Positions 7,818 through 14,605 of a stretch of DNA of 31,549 nucleotides are shown in pieces; position 1 is the first letter of the stretch, and the number at the start of each line of letters is the position of its first letter. The notes beneath the pieces are model-generated. The model made no database searches. It worked only from the letters and a program-made list of their open reading frames with translations, and was not told where the DNA came from. The stretch covers positions 1-31,549 of the forward strand of contig DASXNY010000027.1 of assembly GCA_036494715.1 (NCBI GenBank). Direction: 5' to 3'. The position numbers were made by a program, and so were the translations under genes. The DNA comes from JAICJR01 sp036494715 (lineage in GTDB: Bacteria > Actinomycetota > Thermoleophilia > Solirubrobacterales > Thermoleophilaceae).

Positions 7818-8336
7818 ATGACTCAGACCGCTACGGAGGAACGCATCGAGCACGCGTTCCTCGCTGACTTCTCTCACCGCTGGCTCGAGGCCTGGAACAA
7901 GCACGACGGCAACGCGCTCGCCCAGCTCGTCACCGAGGACGTCGACTTCTTCGACCCCGCGATCGGCACCGTGCACGGCCGCCCGCCCGTTGCCGAGTGG
8001 GTGCGCCAGTGCGACCGCGCATTCCCGGACTACCACTTCGAGGAGCCCGAGCCCGGCTACGTATCGAGCGACCGCGCGAAGGCGATCGTGCCGTGGGTGA
8101 TGCGCGGTACGAACAGCGGCCCGATCGACCCGCCCGGGTTCGCGCCCACCGGGAGGGCGATCATGCTCGAGGGCGTGGACCACTGGTGGTTCCGCGACGG
8201 GCTCGTCTGCCGCTACCGCGCTGACTACGACTCGCTCGGGCTGATGCGCCAGCTCGGCATCGTCGCGCCGCCCGGCTCGCGAGGCGAGCGGGCGATGGTC
8301 GCCGTCCAGCGCCTCGGCGCCCGCTTCAAGCGCTGA
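7818..8336 (+). CDS. SnoaL-like / NTF2-fold protein
   Basis: The 172-residue protein has a SnoaL-like domain: HRWLEAWNKHDGNALAQLVTEDVDFFDPAIGTVHGRPPVAEWVRQCDRAFPDYHFE, then WVMRGTNSGPIDPPGFAPTGRAIMLEGVDHWWFRDGLVCRYRADYD. SnoaL-type proteins include polyketide cyclases and many uncharacterised hydratase-like or binding proteins; no biosynthetic genes lie nearby, so a cyclase role should not be assumed. The ATG at 7818 follows CCGGAGGA; an ATG ten codons earlier is less likely. It ends 2 nt before the PPK2 start, so the two are probably co-transcribed. Confidence 0.8.
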   Translation: MTQTATEERIEHAFLADFSHRWLEAWNKHDGNALAQLVTEDVDFFDPAIGTVHGRPPVAEWVRQCDRAFPDYHFEEPEPGYVSSDRAKAIVPWVMRGTNSGPIDPPGFAPTGRAIMLEGVDHWWFRDGLVCRYRADYDSLGLMRQLGIVAPPGSRGERAMVAVQRLGARFKR

Positions 8337-8338
8337 CC

Positions 8339-9100
8339 GTGGGGCGGCTCGACGACGTCGACCTGAGCCTCAAGCTCTCGAAGGAGGAATCGGAGAAGCG
8401 GCTCGCGGAGCTTCAGCCGCGGCTGCTCGAGCTCCGCCTGATCCTCGCCGGGCTGATAGGGGACCGCCGGCCCGGCCCGCCGGTGTGCGTGATGTTCGAG
8501 GGCTGGGACGCGTCAGGGAAGGGCGGCGCGATCAAGCGGCTCGTCGCGCCACTCGACCCGCGGCATGCGCACGTTGCCCAGTTCGCGGCGCCGACCCCCG
8601 AGGAAAAGCGCCACCACTTCCTCTGGCGCTTCTGGCCGCCGCTGCCGGACTGGGGAGGGTTCAGCGTCTTCGACCGCTCATGGTACGGCCGCGTGCTCGT
8701 CGAGCGGGTGGAGAAGTTCGCGACGAAGGACGAGTGGAAGCGCGCCTACAAGGAGATTGTGGAGTTCGAGCGCATGCTCACCGAGGAGGGCACGACGCTC
8801 GTCAAGTTCTGGATGCACATCTCGTCAGAGGAGCAGCTGAAGCGCTTCGAGGCGCGCAAGGACGAACCGCTGAAGAGCTGGAAGCTGACCGACGACGACT
8901 GGGAGAACCGCGGCCTGCGCCCCGAGTACGAGAAGGCGGTGGAGGACATGTTCGAGCACACCGACAGCCCGCACGCCCGCTGGCACGTCGTCCCCGGCGA
9001 GTCGAAGCACTACGCCCGCGTGCACGTGCTCGAGACCGTTATCCACCAGATCGAGCGCGCGCTGAAGAAGCACGGTATGTCGATGCACGCCGTGAGCTGA
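8339..9100 (+). CDS. ppk2: polyphosphate kinase 2 family protein
   Basis: PPK2 proteins transfer phosphate between polyphosphate and nucleotides. This 253-residue protein has the Walker A motif GWDASGKGG (55-63), a Walker B-like FDRSWYGRVLVERVE starting at Phe111 with Asp112, the lid EWKRAYKEIVEFERMLTEEG, VKFWMHISSEEQLKRFEAR, and LTDDDWENR plus the C-terminal block. Whether it prefers nucleoside mono- or diphosphates cannot be decided by eye. The GTG start lies 2 nt after the SnoaL stop and has no own ribosome site, suggesting coupling or reinitiation. No ppk1 or ppx is in the window. Confidence 0.92.
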   Translation: MGRLDDVDLSLKLSKEESEKRLAELQPRLLELRLILAGLIGDRRPGPPVCVMFEGWDASGKGGAIKRLVAPLDPRHAHVAQFAAPTPEEKRHHFLWRFWPPLPDWGGFSVFDRSWYGRVLVERVEKFATKDEWKRAYKEIVEFERMLTEEGTTLVKFWMHISSEEQLKRFEARKDEPLKSWKLTDDDWENRGLRPEYEKAVEDMFEHTDSPHARWHVVPGESKHYARVHVLETVIHQIERALKKHGMSMHAVS

Positions 9101-9107
9101 GGCCGGC

Positions 9108-9842
9108 TCAGACGGACACGTCGGCCGGCAGGCGGCCCTCGTCGCGGAGCTTCTCGAGGTGGGCGTCGAGCGTGACGCCCGCGGCGCGGCGGAGGTCGGG
9201 CGATACGTGCCAGGGCACGTCGTCCCAGGCGGCGTCGAGCAGGTCGTCGCGGTCGCGCAGCCCCATCTCGAAGGCCGCCAGCAGCTTGCGCTCGCGCTCG
9301 CGGCGGTGCGCGATGTACTCGTCGAGCTTGGCCTGCGGGTCGTTCACGATCGGTCCGTGCCCGGGGCAGAGCGCCTCGAGGTCGAGCGCGCGCAGGCGGC
9401 GCAGGGCGTCGAGGTAGCGGCCGAGCCCGCCGCCGTTGGGGGCGATGAAGCTGCTGCCCATCCCCGCGACGGCGTCACCCGTGAACGCGACCCTGCCGTA
9501 CAGGAAGGCGACGTGGTCGGGCGCGTGGCCCGGTGTTGCGATCGCGGTCAGCGGGCCCACGCTGTCGCCGTCGCCCGGGCGCAGGATCTCCACGCCGCCG
9601 GCGCGCTCCGCCAGCCCTGGCGCGCCCGCATCGTGGTCGGGGTGCGCGTGCGTGATCGCTATGCCCTCGATGCTGCCGCCCGCGGCCGCGAGCACGGCGT
9701 CGAGGTGCTGAGCGTCGTCCGGGCCCGGGTCGATCACCCAGCCCCCCACGATGTAGGTGTTGGTGCCGTCCAGCGTGAACGCGGACGGGTTGGGCGCACG
9801 CACCCGGATGACGCCGGCGGGGATGCTCTCCGTCTCGGACAC
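9108..9842 (-). CDS. MBL-fold metallohydrolase (LACTB2-like)
   Basis: The 244-residue protein has the metallo-beta-lactamase signature THAHPDHD (His65, His67, Asp69, His70), then TPGHAPDH (His106), FTGDAV (Asp123) and PGHGP (His162), giving a complete two-metal site. After residue 190 comes a helical, winged-helix-like C-terminal domain (LDAHLEKLRDEGRL), as in the LACTB2/hydroxyacylglutathione-hydrolase-like group. Substrate is open: nuclease, thioesterase and lactonase members share this form. GTG at 9842 is chosen; the frame is open much further but only as shadow of the amidase gene. It diverges from the amidase over 72 bp and converges on ppk2 with a 7-nt gap. Confidence 0.88.
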   Translation of the reverse strand: MSETESIPAGVIRVRAPNPSAFTLDGTNTYIVGGWVIDPGPDDAQHLDAVLAAAGGSIEGIAITHAHPDHDAGAPGLAERAGGVEILRPGDGDSVGPLTAIATPGHAPDHVAFLYGRVAFTGDAVAGMGSSFIAPNGGGLGRYLDALRRLRALDLEALCPGHGPIVNDPQAKLDEYIAHRRERERKLLAAFEMGLRDRDDLLDAAWDDVPWHVSPDLRRAAGVTLDAHLEKLRDEGRLPADVSV

Positions 9843-9914
9843 AACCGAATGATCGCGCACCGCATAAGCACGGATACGCTGCCCCCGACCTGGCCCCGCG
9901 ATGGAGGAGAGGCA

Positions 9915-11351
9915 ATGCCCCACGAGCTGATGTTCAAGTCCGCCAGCGAGCAGGCGCAGCTGGTGCGATCCGGCGGGGCGAGCGCCCGCGAGCTCGTCGA
10001 GGCGTCGCTGGCCGCCATCGACCGCCTCAACGACGACCTGAACGCGGTGGTCACGCGCTGCGACGAGCGCGCGCTCGCCGAGGCGGACGCCGTCGCCGCC
10101 GGCGACGAGCGCCTGCTGGCCGGCGTGCCGCTGCTCGTCAAGGACCTGGGCGCGATCACCGAGGGCATCCGCACCACGATCGGCATGCGCGCGATGGAGG
10201 ACTGGATTCCCGACCACGACAGCGCCACCGTCCGCCGCCTGCGTGCCGCGGGGGCGATCGTGGTCGGCAAGACCAATCTTCCCGAGATGGGCATCCTGCC
10301 CGTGAGCGAGTCGCTGCGCTTCGGCCCGGCGCGCAACCCTTGGGACACCGCGCGGACGCCGGGCGGCTCGTCGGGCGGCAGCGCCGCGGGCGTGGCGGCC
10401 GGCATGACCGCGATCGCGCACGGCAACGACGGCGGCGGCTCGATCCGCATCCCGGCGGCCTGCTGCGGGCTTGTGGGTCTCAAGCCGAGCCGCGGCCGCG
10501 TGTCCTGGGGCCCGGACCTCGCCGAGCTTGCCGCCGGCTTCGCCACCGACGGCGTGCTCACGCGCACCGTTCGCGACACCGCCCTCGGCCTCGATCTCAT
10601 CGCCGGCTACGAGCCGGGCGACCCGTACTGGGCGCCGGATCCGTCGGCGCCGTTCGTCTACGCGGCCGGACGCGATCCGGGCACGCTCCGCATCGCATTC
10701 GTCGTCGATTCGCCGAACGGCGTGCCGGTCGATCCCGAGTGCGTCGCCGCCACGCGCCGGACCGCTGAGCTGCTCGCGTCGCTCGGCCACGAGGTGCAGG
10801 AGATCGAGATCGAGGCCGACGAGGGCTACGTCCCCAACTTCGTGACCGTCTGGATCGCGGGCACCGCGAACGAGGTGGCCACCTGGGGCCGCCTGGCCGG
10901 GCGTGAGCTCGACGTCGAGCAGCTCGAGCCACTGTCGCGGCAGATGTACGACCTGTCGCTCAACATGTCGGCCACCGACTACCTGAAGGCGCTCGACTGG
11001 CTGCACGACTACTCGCGCGAGCTCGTCGCCCTGTGGGCGGGTACCGACGTGCTCGTCACCCCCACCCTCGCCAGGCCGGCGATCGAGATCGGCGCGCTGA
11101 ACGAGGCCGACGGCGAGCAGCCGATCCAACGGCTGATGAACTCCGCTGGCTGGGTGCCCTTCACGCCCGTATGGAACGTGACCGGACAGCCGGCCCTCTC
11201 GCTGCCCCTGGGACAGACGGACTCCGGGCTACCGGTAGGCGTGCAGTTCGTAGGCCCACCGGCAGGGGAAGAACTATTGATCTCGCTGGCAGCGCAGTTA
11301 GAAGCGACCGCCCCATGGGCAGACAGGCGCCCGGCACTGGCGATGGCGTAA
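9915..11351 (+). CDS. amidase-signature family amidase
   Basis: The 478-residue enzyme has the amidase-signature triad: Lys76 in PLLVKDLG, the cis-Ser152 in TPGGSSGGSAAG, and the nucleophile Ser176 in GNDGGGSIRIPA. The spacing between the two serines (24) is that of characterised members. CGLVGLKPSRGRVS and VLVTPTLARPA are also typical. Such enzymes hydrolyse amides, aryl-acylamides or act as GatA. The isolated context, with no gatB or gatC, argues for a stand-alone amidase. The ATG follows an excellent ribosome site, GGAGGAGAGG (9903-9912). No signal peptide. Confidence 0.92.
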   Translation: MPHELMFKSASEQAQLVRSGGASARELVEASLAAIDRLNDDLNAVVTRCDERALAEADAVAAGDERLLAGVPLLVKDLGAITEGIRTTIGMRAMEDWIPDHDSATVRRLRAAGAIVVGKTNLPEMGILPVSESLRFGPARNPWDTARTPGGSSGGSAAGVAAGMTAIAHGNDGGGSIRIPAACCGLVGLKPSRGRVSWGPDLAELAAGFATDGVLTRTVRDTALGLDLIAGYEPGDPYWAPDPSAPFVYAAGRDPGTLRIAFVVDSPNGVPVDPECVAATRRTAELLASLGHEVQEIEIEADEGYVPNFVTVWIAGTANEVATWGRLAGRELDVEQLEPLSRQMYDLSLNMSATDYLKALDWLHDYSRELVALWAGTDVLVTPTLARPAIEIGALNEADGEQPIQRLMNSAGWVPFTPVWNVTGQPALSLPLGQTDSGLPVGVQFVGPPAGEELLISLAAQLEATAPWADRRPALAMA

Positions 11352-11388
11352 GAGCACTCCGCCCCCCCGCGACCCGCCCCCGCCACCC

Positions 11389-11404
11389 CCGGGCGTTAGC
11401 CCGG
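11389..11404. other. small hairpin across the FIST stop codon
   Basis: CCGGGC-GTTA-GCCCGG forms a 6-bp stem with a tetraloop that contains the FIST stop codon (11396-11398). It lies between the convergent amidase and FIST genes in a C-rich 44-bp gap that holds no other structure I can see. No U tract, so terminator activity is uncertain. Confidence 0.3.
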
Positions 11405-12553
11405 AAACACCGCCATCGTCGCCGTGAAGCCGTGCACGAAGCTGCGCGTGCCCACGGGGCCGATCTCGCCCGCGCAGAAGAAGCCGGCGGCGGGCGCGCC
11501 GCCGAGCGCCTGATCGAGCGCGCTCGCGTCGTGGTCCGGCACGGTGAACATCTGTGAGCCGCGGCCGTTGCAGGTGAAGATCAGCGCGCCGGCCGGCGGA
11601 CCGTCGAGCTCGTCCGACATGCGCGCGAGCGTCTCGCGCAGGTCCTCGTCGGCAGAGGTGCCGTCGCGCACCTGCATGCGCACCGTCTGGCCGACGCGTA
11701 CGCGCTCGCCCACCGCGATCGAGCCCGACTCCTCGTCGGCGCCCAGTAGGCCACGCACGAGGAAGTCGCCGCGCAGGTACTCCGGACGGTTCTCGTCTAT
11801 CACGATGCCGATCAGCAGGCCGGCGGCCGCGAGCGCCCGCTCCTCGGTATCGAGCTCCGCGATCGCCGCCTTGAGCCGCTCGAGCGCCGGACGGCTCGCG
11901 AGCTCGTGGATCACGTTGGCGTCGGCGGCGGTGATGGCCATCTCCGGGCCGATGGGCTTGGCGCCCTGAGATACGCACGGGCGCACGTCGACTCCCGCGA
12001 GCGTCACCCCCACCGCGCCCTCGCTGAGCAGCTCGCCGTCGCGCATCAGCAGCGTCGAGCCGGCGCCGCCGCCCGCGCTCGCGAGGCCGCCGAGCACCGG
12101 CAGGCCGGGCTGGTCCTCGGCGATCTGGTCGAGCAGCGGCTCCGCGGGGAACGAGTACGGGTCGACGAGCATGACGGCGGCATCCACCCCGTCGAGATCG
12201 GGCATCCCCGCCACCGCGAGCTGGTCGCCCGCGCTGACCGTCTCGAGGTGGAACGACTCGAGCTCCGCCTCCGGCATCGATCCGGCCCACACGGCCACAC
12301 CGCCCTCCTCGAGCTCGCGACCCGAGCCCACCACGCCCTGCGCGCCGCAACCGACGAGCACGCGCGGCCCCAGGCGCTCATGCACCTGCGCGAGGCCCTC
12401 GTCCGCGTACTCGAGATTGGCCGCGCCCGCGAACACGAAGACGAGGTCGGCGGACGCGCCGCCGAGCGCGAGGGCGGCTCGGCCGGCGGCTTCGGCGAAG
12501 GAGTCGACTCCCGCGTCGTCGCTCGCCAGTCCGGTGCCGATACGTGAAGGCAT
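11396..12553 (-). CDS. FIST N/C-domain sensor protein
   Basis: The 385 residues carry a FIST N-terminal domain (ADLVFVFAGAANLEYADEGL, VLVGCGAQGVVGSGRELEEGGVAVWAG, VMLVDPYSFPAEPLL, PVLGGLASAGG) and a FIST C domain ending AALIFTCNGRGSQMF, AAGFFCAGEIGPVG, FVHGFTATMAVF. FIST domains are thought to sense small ligands, possibly amino acids, and often couple to signalling modules. Here the protein is free-standing, with no kinase or cyclase domain attached, and no signalling gene is adjacent, so its output is unknown. It lies 36 nt downstream of the DUF72 gene on the same strand and may be co-transcribed. Confidence 0.88.
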   Translation of the reverse strand: MPSRIGTGLASDDAGVDSFAEAAGRAALALGGASADLVFVFAGAANLEYADEGLAQVHERLGPRVLVGCGAQGVVGSGRELEEGGVAVWAGSMPEAELESFHLETVSAGDQLAVAGMPDLDGVDAAVMLVDPYSFPAEPLLDQIAEDQPGLPVLGGLASAGGGAGSTLLMRDGELLSEGAVGVTLAGVDVRPCVSQGAKPIGPEMAITAADANVIHELASRPALERLKAAIAELDTEERALAAAGLLIGIVIDENRPEYLRGDFLVRGLLGADEESGSIAVGERVRVGQTVRMQVRDGTSADEDLRETLARMSDELDGPPAGALIFTCNGRGSQMFTVPDHDASALDQALGGAPAAGFFCAGEIGPVGTRSFVHGFTATMAVFPG

Positions 12554-12589
12554 GAGGTCCCTTGATACCCGATTCGCTCGCGCCGGCGG

Positions 12590-13510
12590 TCAGGCCAGCC
12601 TGAGCTGGGCCTCCTGCGGCGGCGGCCCCGGGTCCTGGCCGAGCAGCGACATGAAGCGCTGCGCGGCTGTGGGCGCGTCGTCGCCGCGGTTGTTGTTGAA
12701 GAGCGTGTGGACCTCGGCGGCCTGCTCGGCCAGCCCGCGCACCCGCTCGCCTACCTCCTCGAGCTCCTCGTCGCTGTAGCGCCAGGCGAAGCGCTCCGCG
12801 ACGCTCTTGCCCTTGAGGTAACCCTCGACATTGCGACCGTGCAGGCGCATGTACGCGAGGCCGTCGTTGGTGACGGCGTCGATGGGCGGCATGATCGGGA
12901 TCTCGTCCGAGGGCGGCGCATCCACGCAGACGAACGCGGCGCGGCGCTCCGACAGGTAGCTCAGCGTCTGCTCGACGCGCTTGTCGCGCACCCAGCCGCG
13001 GTGCCGGAACTCGACAGCCACGGGGTGCGGCGCGAGCCCTTCGATGATTGGGTCGAGCTCCGCGAGCTCGTGCTTGTCCGGCGCGAACGCGGGCGTGAGC
13101 TGCAGCAGGAACGCGCGCAGCTTGCCCGCCTTGTCGAGCGGCTCGCAGGCGTGCTTCACGCGCGCGACCATCTCCTTCTCGAGCTCGGGCGTCAGCCGCA
13201 CGCGGCCGCGCTGGTTGGTCTCCACGTCGTCGCGGAGCTCCGGCGGCAGCTCCTTGAGCTGCGCCGCGTGGCGCGAAAGCAGCCGGTGCAGCTTGACGTC
13301 GAAGACGAAGCCGTCCGGCGTGATGCGCGCCCAGCGGCCGACGGTCTCGCGCTCGGGGATCGCGTAGAAGCTCGAATTCACCTCCACCGCGCGGAAGCGC
13401 TCGGCGTAGTACGGGAGGCGGTCCTTGGCGGGCAGTCCCTGCGGATACCAGTCCTCGACGAAGCCGGGATCTGCCCAGCTCGATGTGCCGACGAGGATCG
13501 TTCCAGCCAC
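12590..13510 (-). CDS. DUF72 domain protein (TIM-barrel, YecE-like)
   Basis: The 306-residue protein matches DUF72: ILVGTSSWADPGFVEDWYP at the N-terminus, YYAERFRAVEVNSSFYAIP, VETNQRGRVRLTPELEKE, AFLLQLTPAF, VAVEFRHRGWV, AFVCVDAPP, AYMRLHGRN and HTLFNNNRGDDAP at the end. This family adopts a TIM barrel resembling phosphodiesterase or endonuclease folds, but the reaction is not established. Start is GTG at 13510. It is the upstream partner of the FIST gene. A strong hairpin separates it from the histone-like gene further upstream. Confidence 0.88.
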   Translation of the reverse strand: MAGTILVGTSSWADPGFVEDWYPQGLPAKDRLPYYAERFRAVEVNSSFYAIPERETVGRWARITPDGFVFDVKLHRLLSRHAAQLKELPPELRDDVETNQRGRVRLTPELEKEMVARVKHACEPLDKAGKLRAFLLQLTPAFAPDKHELAELDPIIEGLAPHPVAVEFRHRGWVRDKRVEQTLSYLSERRAAFVCVDAPPSDEIPIMPPIDAVTNDGLAYMRLHGRNVEGYLKGKSVAERFAWRYSDEELEEVGERVRGLAEQAAEVHTLFNNNRGDDAPTAAQRFMSLLGQDPGPPPQEAQLRLA

Positions 13511-13530
13511 GACCCCGACGGTAGCGGGTA

Positions 13531-13567
13531 GCGCCTGGCCTCGGGCGGCGGGCCCGGGGCCAGGCGC
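13531..13567 (-). terminator. 15-bp GC hairpin after the histone-like gene
   Basis: Arms 13531-13545 and 13553-13567 pair over 15 bp with a single G-U, leaving a 7-nt loop. It begins 5 nt after the histone-like stop codon on the minus strand and ends before the DUF72 start. There is no U tract, so intrinsic termination would be of the U-less type; alternatively it protects the mRNA end. Confidence 0.6.
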
Positions 13568-13572
13568 GTACC

Positions 13573-14058
13573 TCAGCTCTTCTTCGCCCGCGCGCGCGGA
13601 GAGGCGGTCGACTTGCTCCGCGTGGAGCTCGTCTTGCGCGCGGAGCTCGCACGCGAGGCGGTCGCACGAGAGGTCGTGCCGGTCTTGCGCGCCGTGGTCG
13701 ACGCCTTGCGTGCCGTGCCGCCCGACTTGCGGGCGGTCGATGCCTTCTTGGCACCGCCGCGGCCCGGGACCGCCGAGGCAACCTTCCCCGGAAGGCCTTC
13801 GAGGTCCTTCAGCACCGACTTGCTCGAGCCGCGGAGGCTCTTGCGTGCATCCTTGAGCTGCTTGTCGACGTCCTTCAAGACGCTCGACGAGCCCTTGCTC
13901 ATCTCGCCGCGCAAATCCTTCAACGCGTCCTGCGCGGAATCGACCGACTTGGTCAGCCGGTCCAGCGCGGTGTGTCCCTTGCCGCGCTTCGCCGTGCTCG
14001 CACGGCGGGTAGTCGACCCCGAACGCTTCGGGGCTGTTGTCCTTGCTCTGGGACTCAT
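13573..14058 (-). CDS. histone H1-like basic DNA-binding protein (candidate)
   Basis: This 161-residue protein is built of three parts: a short basic Ser/Thr/Arg head, an amphipathic helical middle (about 30-90, TALDRLTKSVDSAQDALKDL and VLKDVDKQLKDARKSL) and a low-complexity tail (100-161) rich in Ala, Lys, Arg, Ser and Thr with repeated TARK (three copies). Such tails are found on bacterial H1-like proteins and on actinobacterial HU variants, where they bind DNA or compact the nucleoid. There is no HU domain here, so no family is claimed. The ATG at 14058 has AGGAGA upstream; a longer reading frame is possible but lacks a site. A strong hairpin follows the gene. Confidence 0.7.
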   Translation of the reverse strand: MSPRARTTAPKRSGSTTRRASTAKRGKGHTALDRLTKSVDSAQDALKDLRGEMSKGSSSVLKDVDKQLKDARKSLRGSSKSVLKDLEGLPGKVASAVPGRGGAKKASTARKSGGTARKASTTARKTGTTSRATASRASSARKTSSTRSKSTASPRARAKKS

Positions 14059-14167
14059 TGGTCTCCTATTTGACGGGGGACGTGGCAAGCCTATGGTTCT
14101 TCGCGCCGCGAGTCACCCCTCTTCGTAGCGCAGGCCCTGCCTGAACGATGTGAGAGGATCGCAGACG

Positions 14168-14599
14168 ATGTCCGAGTACCGCCGCCAGGCTCTCATCCAA
14201 GCTCCTATCGAGCGCGTCTGGGAGCTCGTCGGAAACCCCGCGAGGTATCCGGAATGGTTTCCTCGAGTAGTGGAGGTTCGTGGCGGGAGCTTCCAGCCGG
14301 GCGACGTCTTTGTGCAGGTAACGCGCCAGCCGATCGGCGTCGGCACCACATCGCTCGAGATAGACCGCCTCGAGGACATGCGCGAGCTGAGCTTCCACTG
14401 CCGCAACACCGGCACCTACACGCACTGGCTGCTCACGCCCGCGCGCGACGACACGTTCGTCGAGGCGGAGTTCGGTATGCAGCCGATGAGCATGGCCTAC
14501 CGCGTGTTCGACGCCACGGCCGGGCGCATGTACTTCCGCCGCTGGCTCGAGCAGTCGGTGGAGGCGCTTTCGCGCGAGGTCGGCGAGCTGTCCGGCTGA
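14168..14599 (+). CDS. SRPBCC-family (polyketide cyclase/START-like) protein
   Basis: The 143 residues match the SRPBCC/Bet v1-like pocket fold: RRQALIQAPIERVWELVGNPARYPEWFPRVVEVRGG, DVFVQVTRQP, TSLEIDRLEDMRELSFHCRNTG, WLLTPARDDTFVEAEFG, and a long C-terminal helix MYFRRWLEQSVEALSREVGEL. Members bind hydrophobic ligands or act as cyclases; no substrate can be given. ATG at 14168 has GAGAGGA upstream; a GTG at 14150 is the alternative. It diverges from the histone-like gene over 109 bp and converges on dnaE2 with a 6-nt gap. Confidence 0.82.
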   Translation: MSEYRRQALIQAPIERVWELVGNPARYPEWFPRVVEVRGGSFQPGDVFVQVTRQPIGVGTTSLEIDRLEDMRELSFHCRNTGTYTHWLLTPARDDTFVEAEFGMQPMSMAYRVFDATAGRMYFRRWLEQSVEALSREVGELSG

Positions 14600-14605
14600 T
14601 AGCGA

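Noticed and set aside
9843..11129. Long upstream extension of the MBL hydrolase frame on the minus strand
   Set aside because: It runs antisense through the amidase, whose catalytic motifs and ribosome site are clear; the MBL fold begins at the GTG at 9842.
14066..14425. Minus-strand frame opposite the SRPBCC gene
   Set aside because: It has no start with a ribosome site and is antisense to a recognisable SRPBCC fold; the bases left of 14168 look like a divergent promoter gap.
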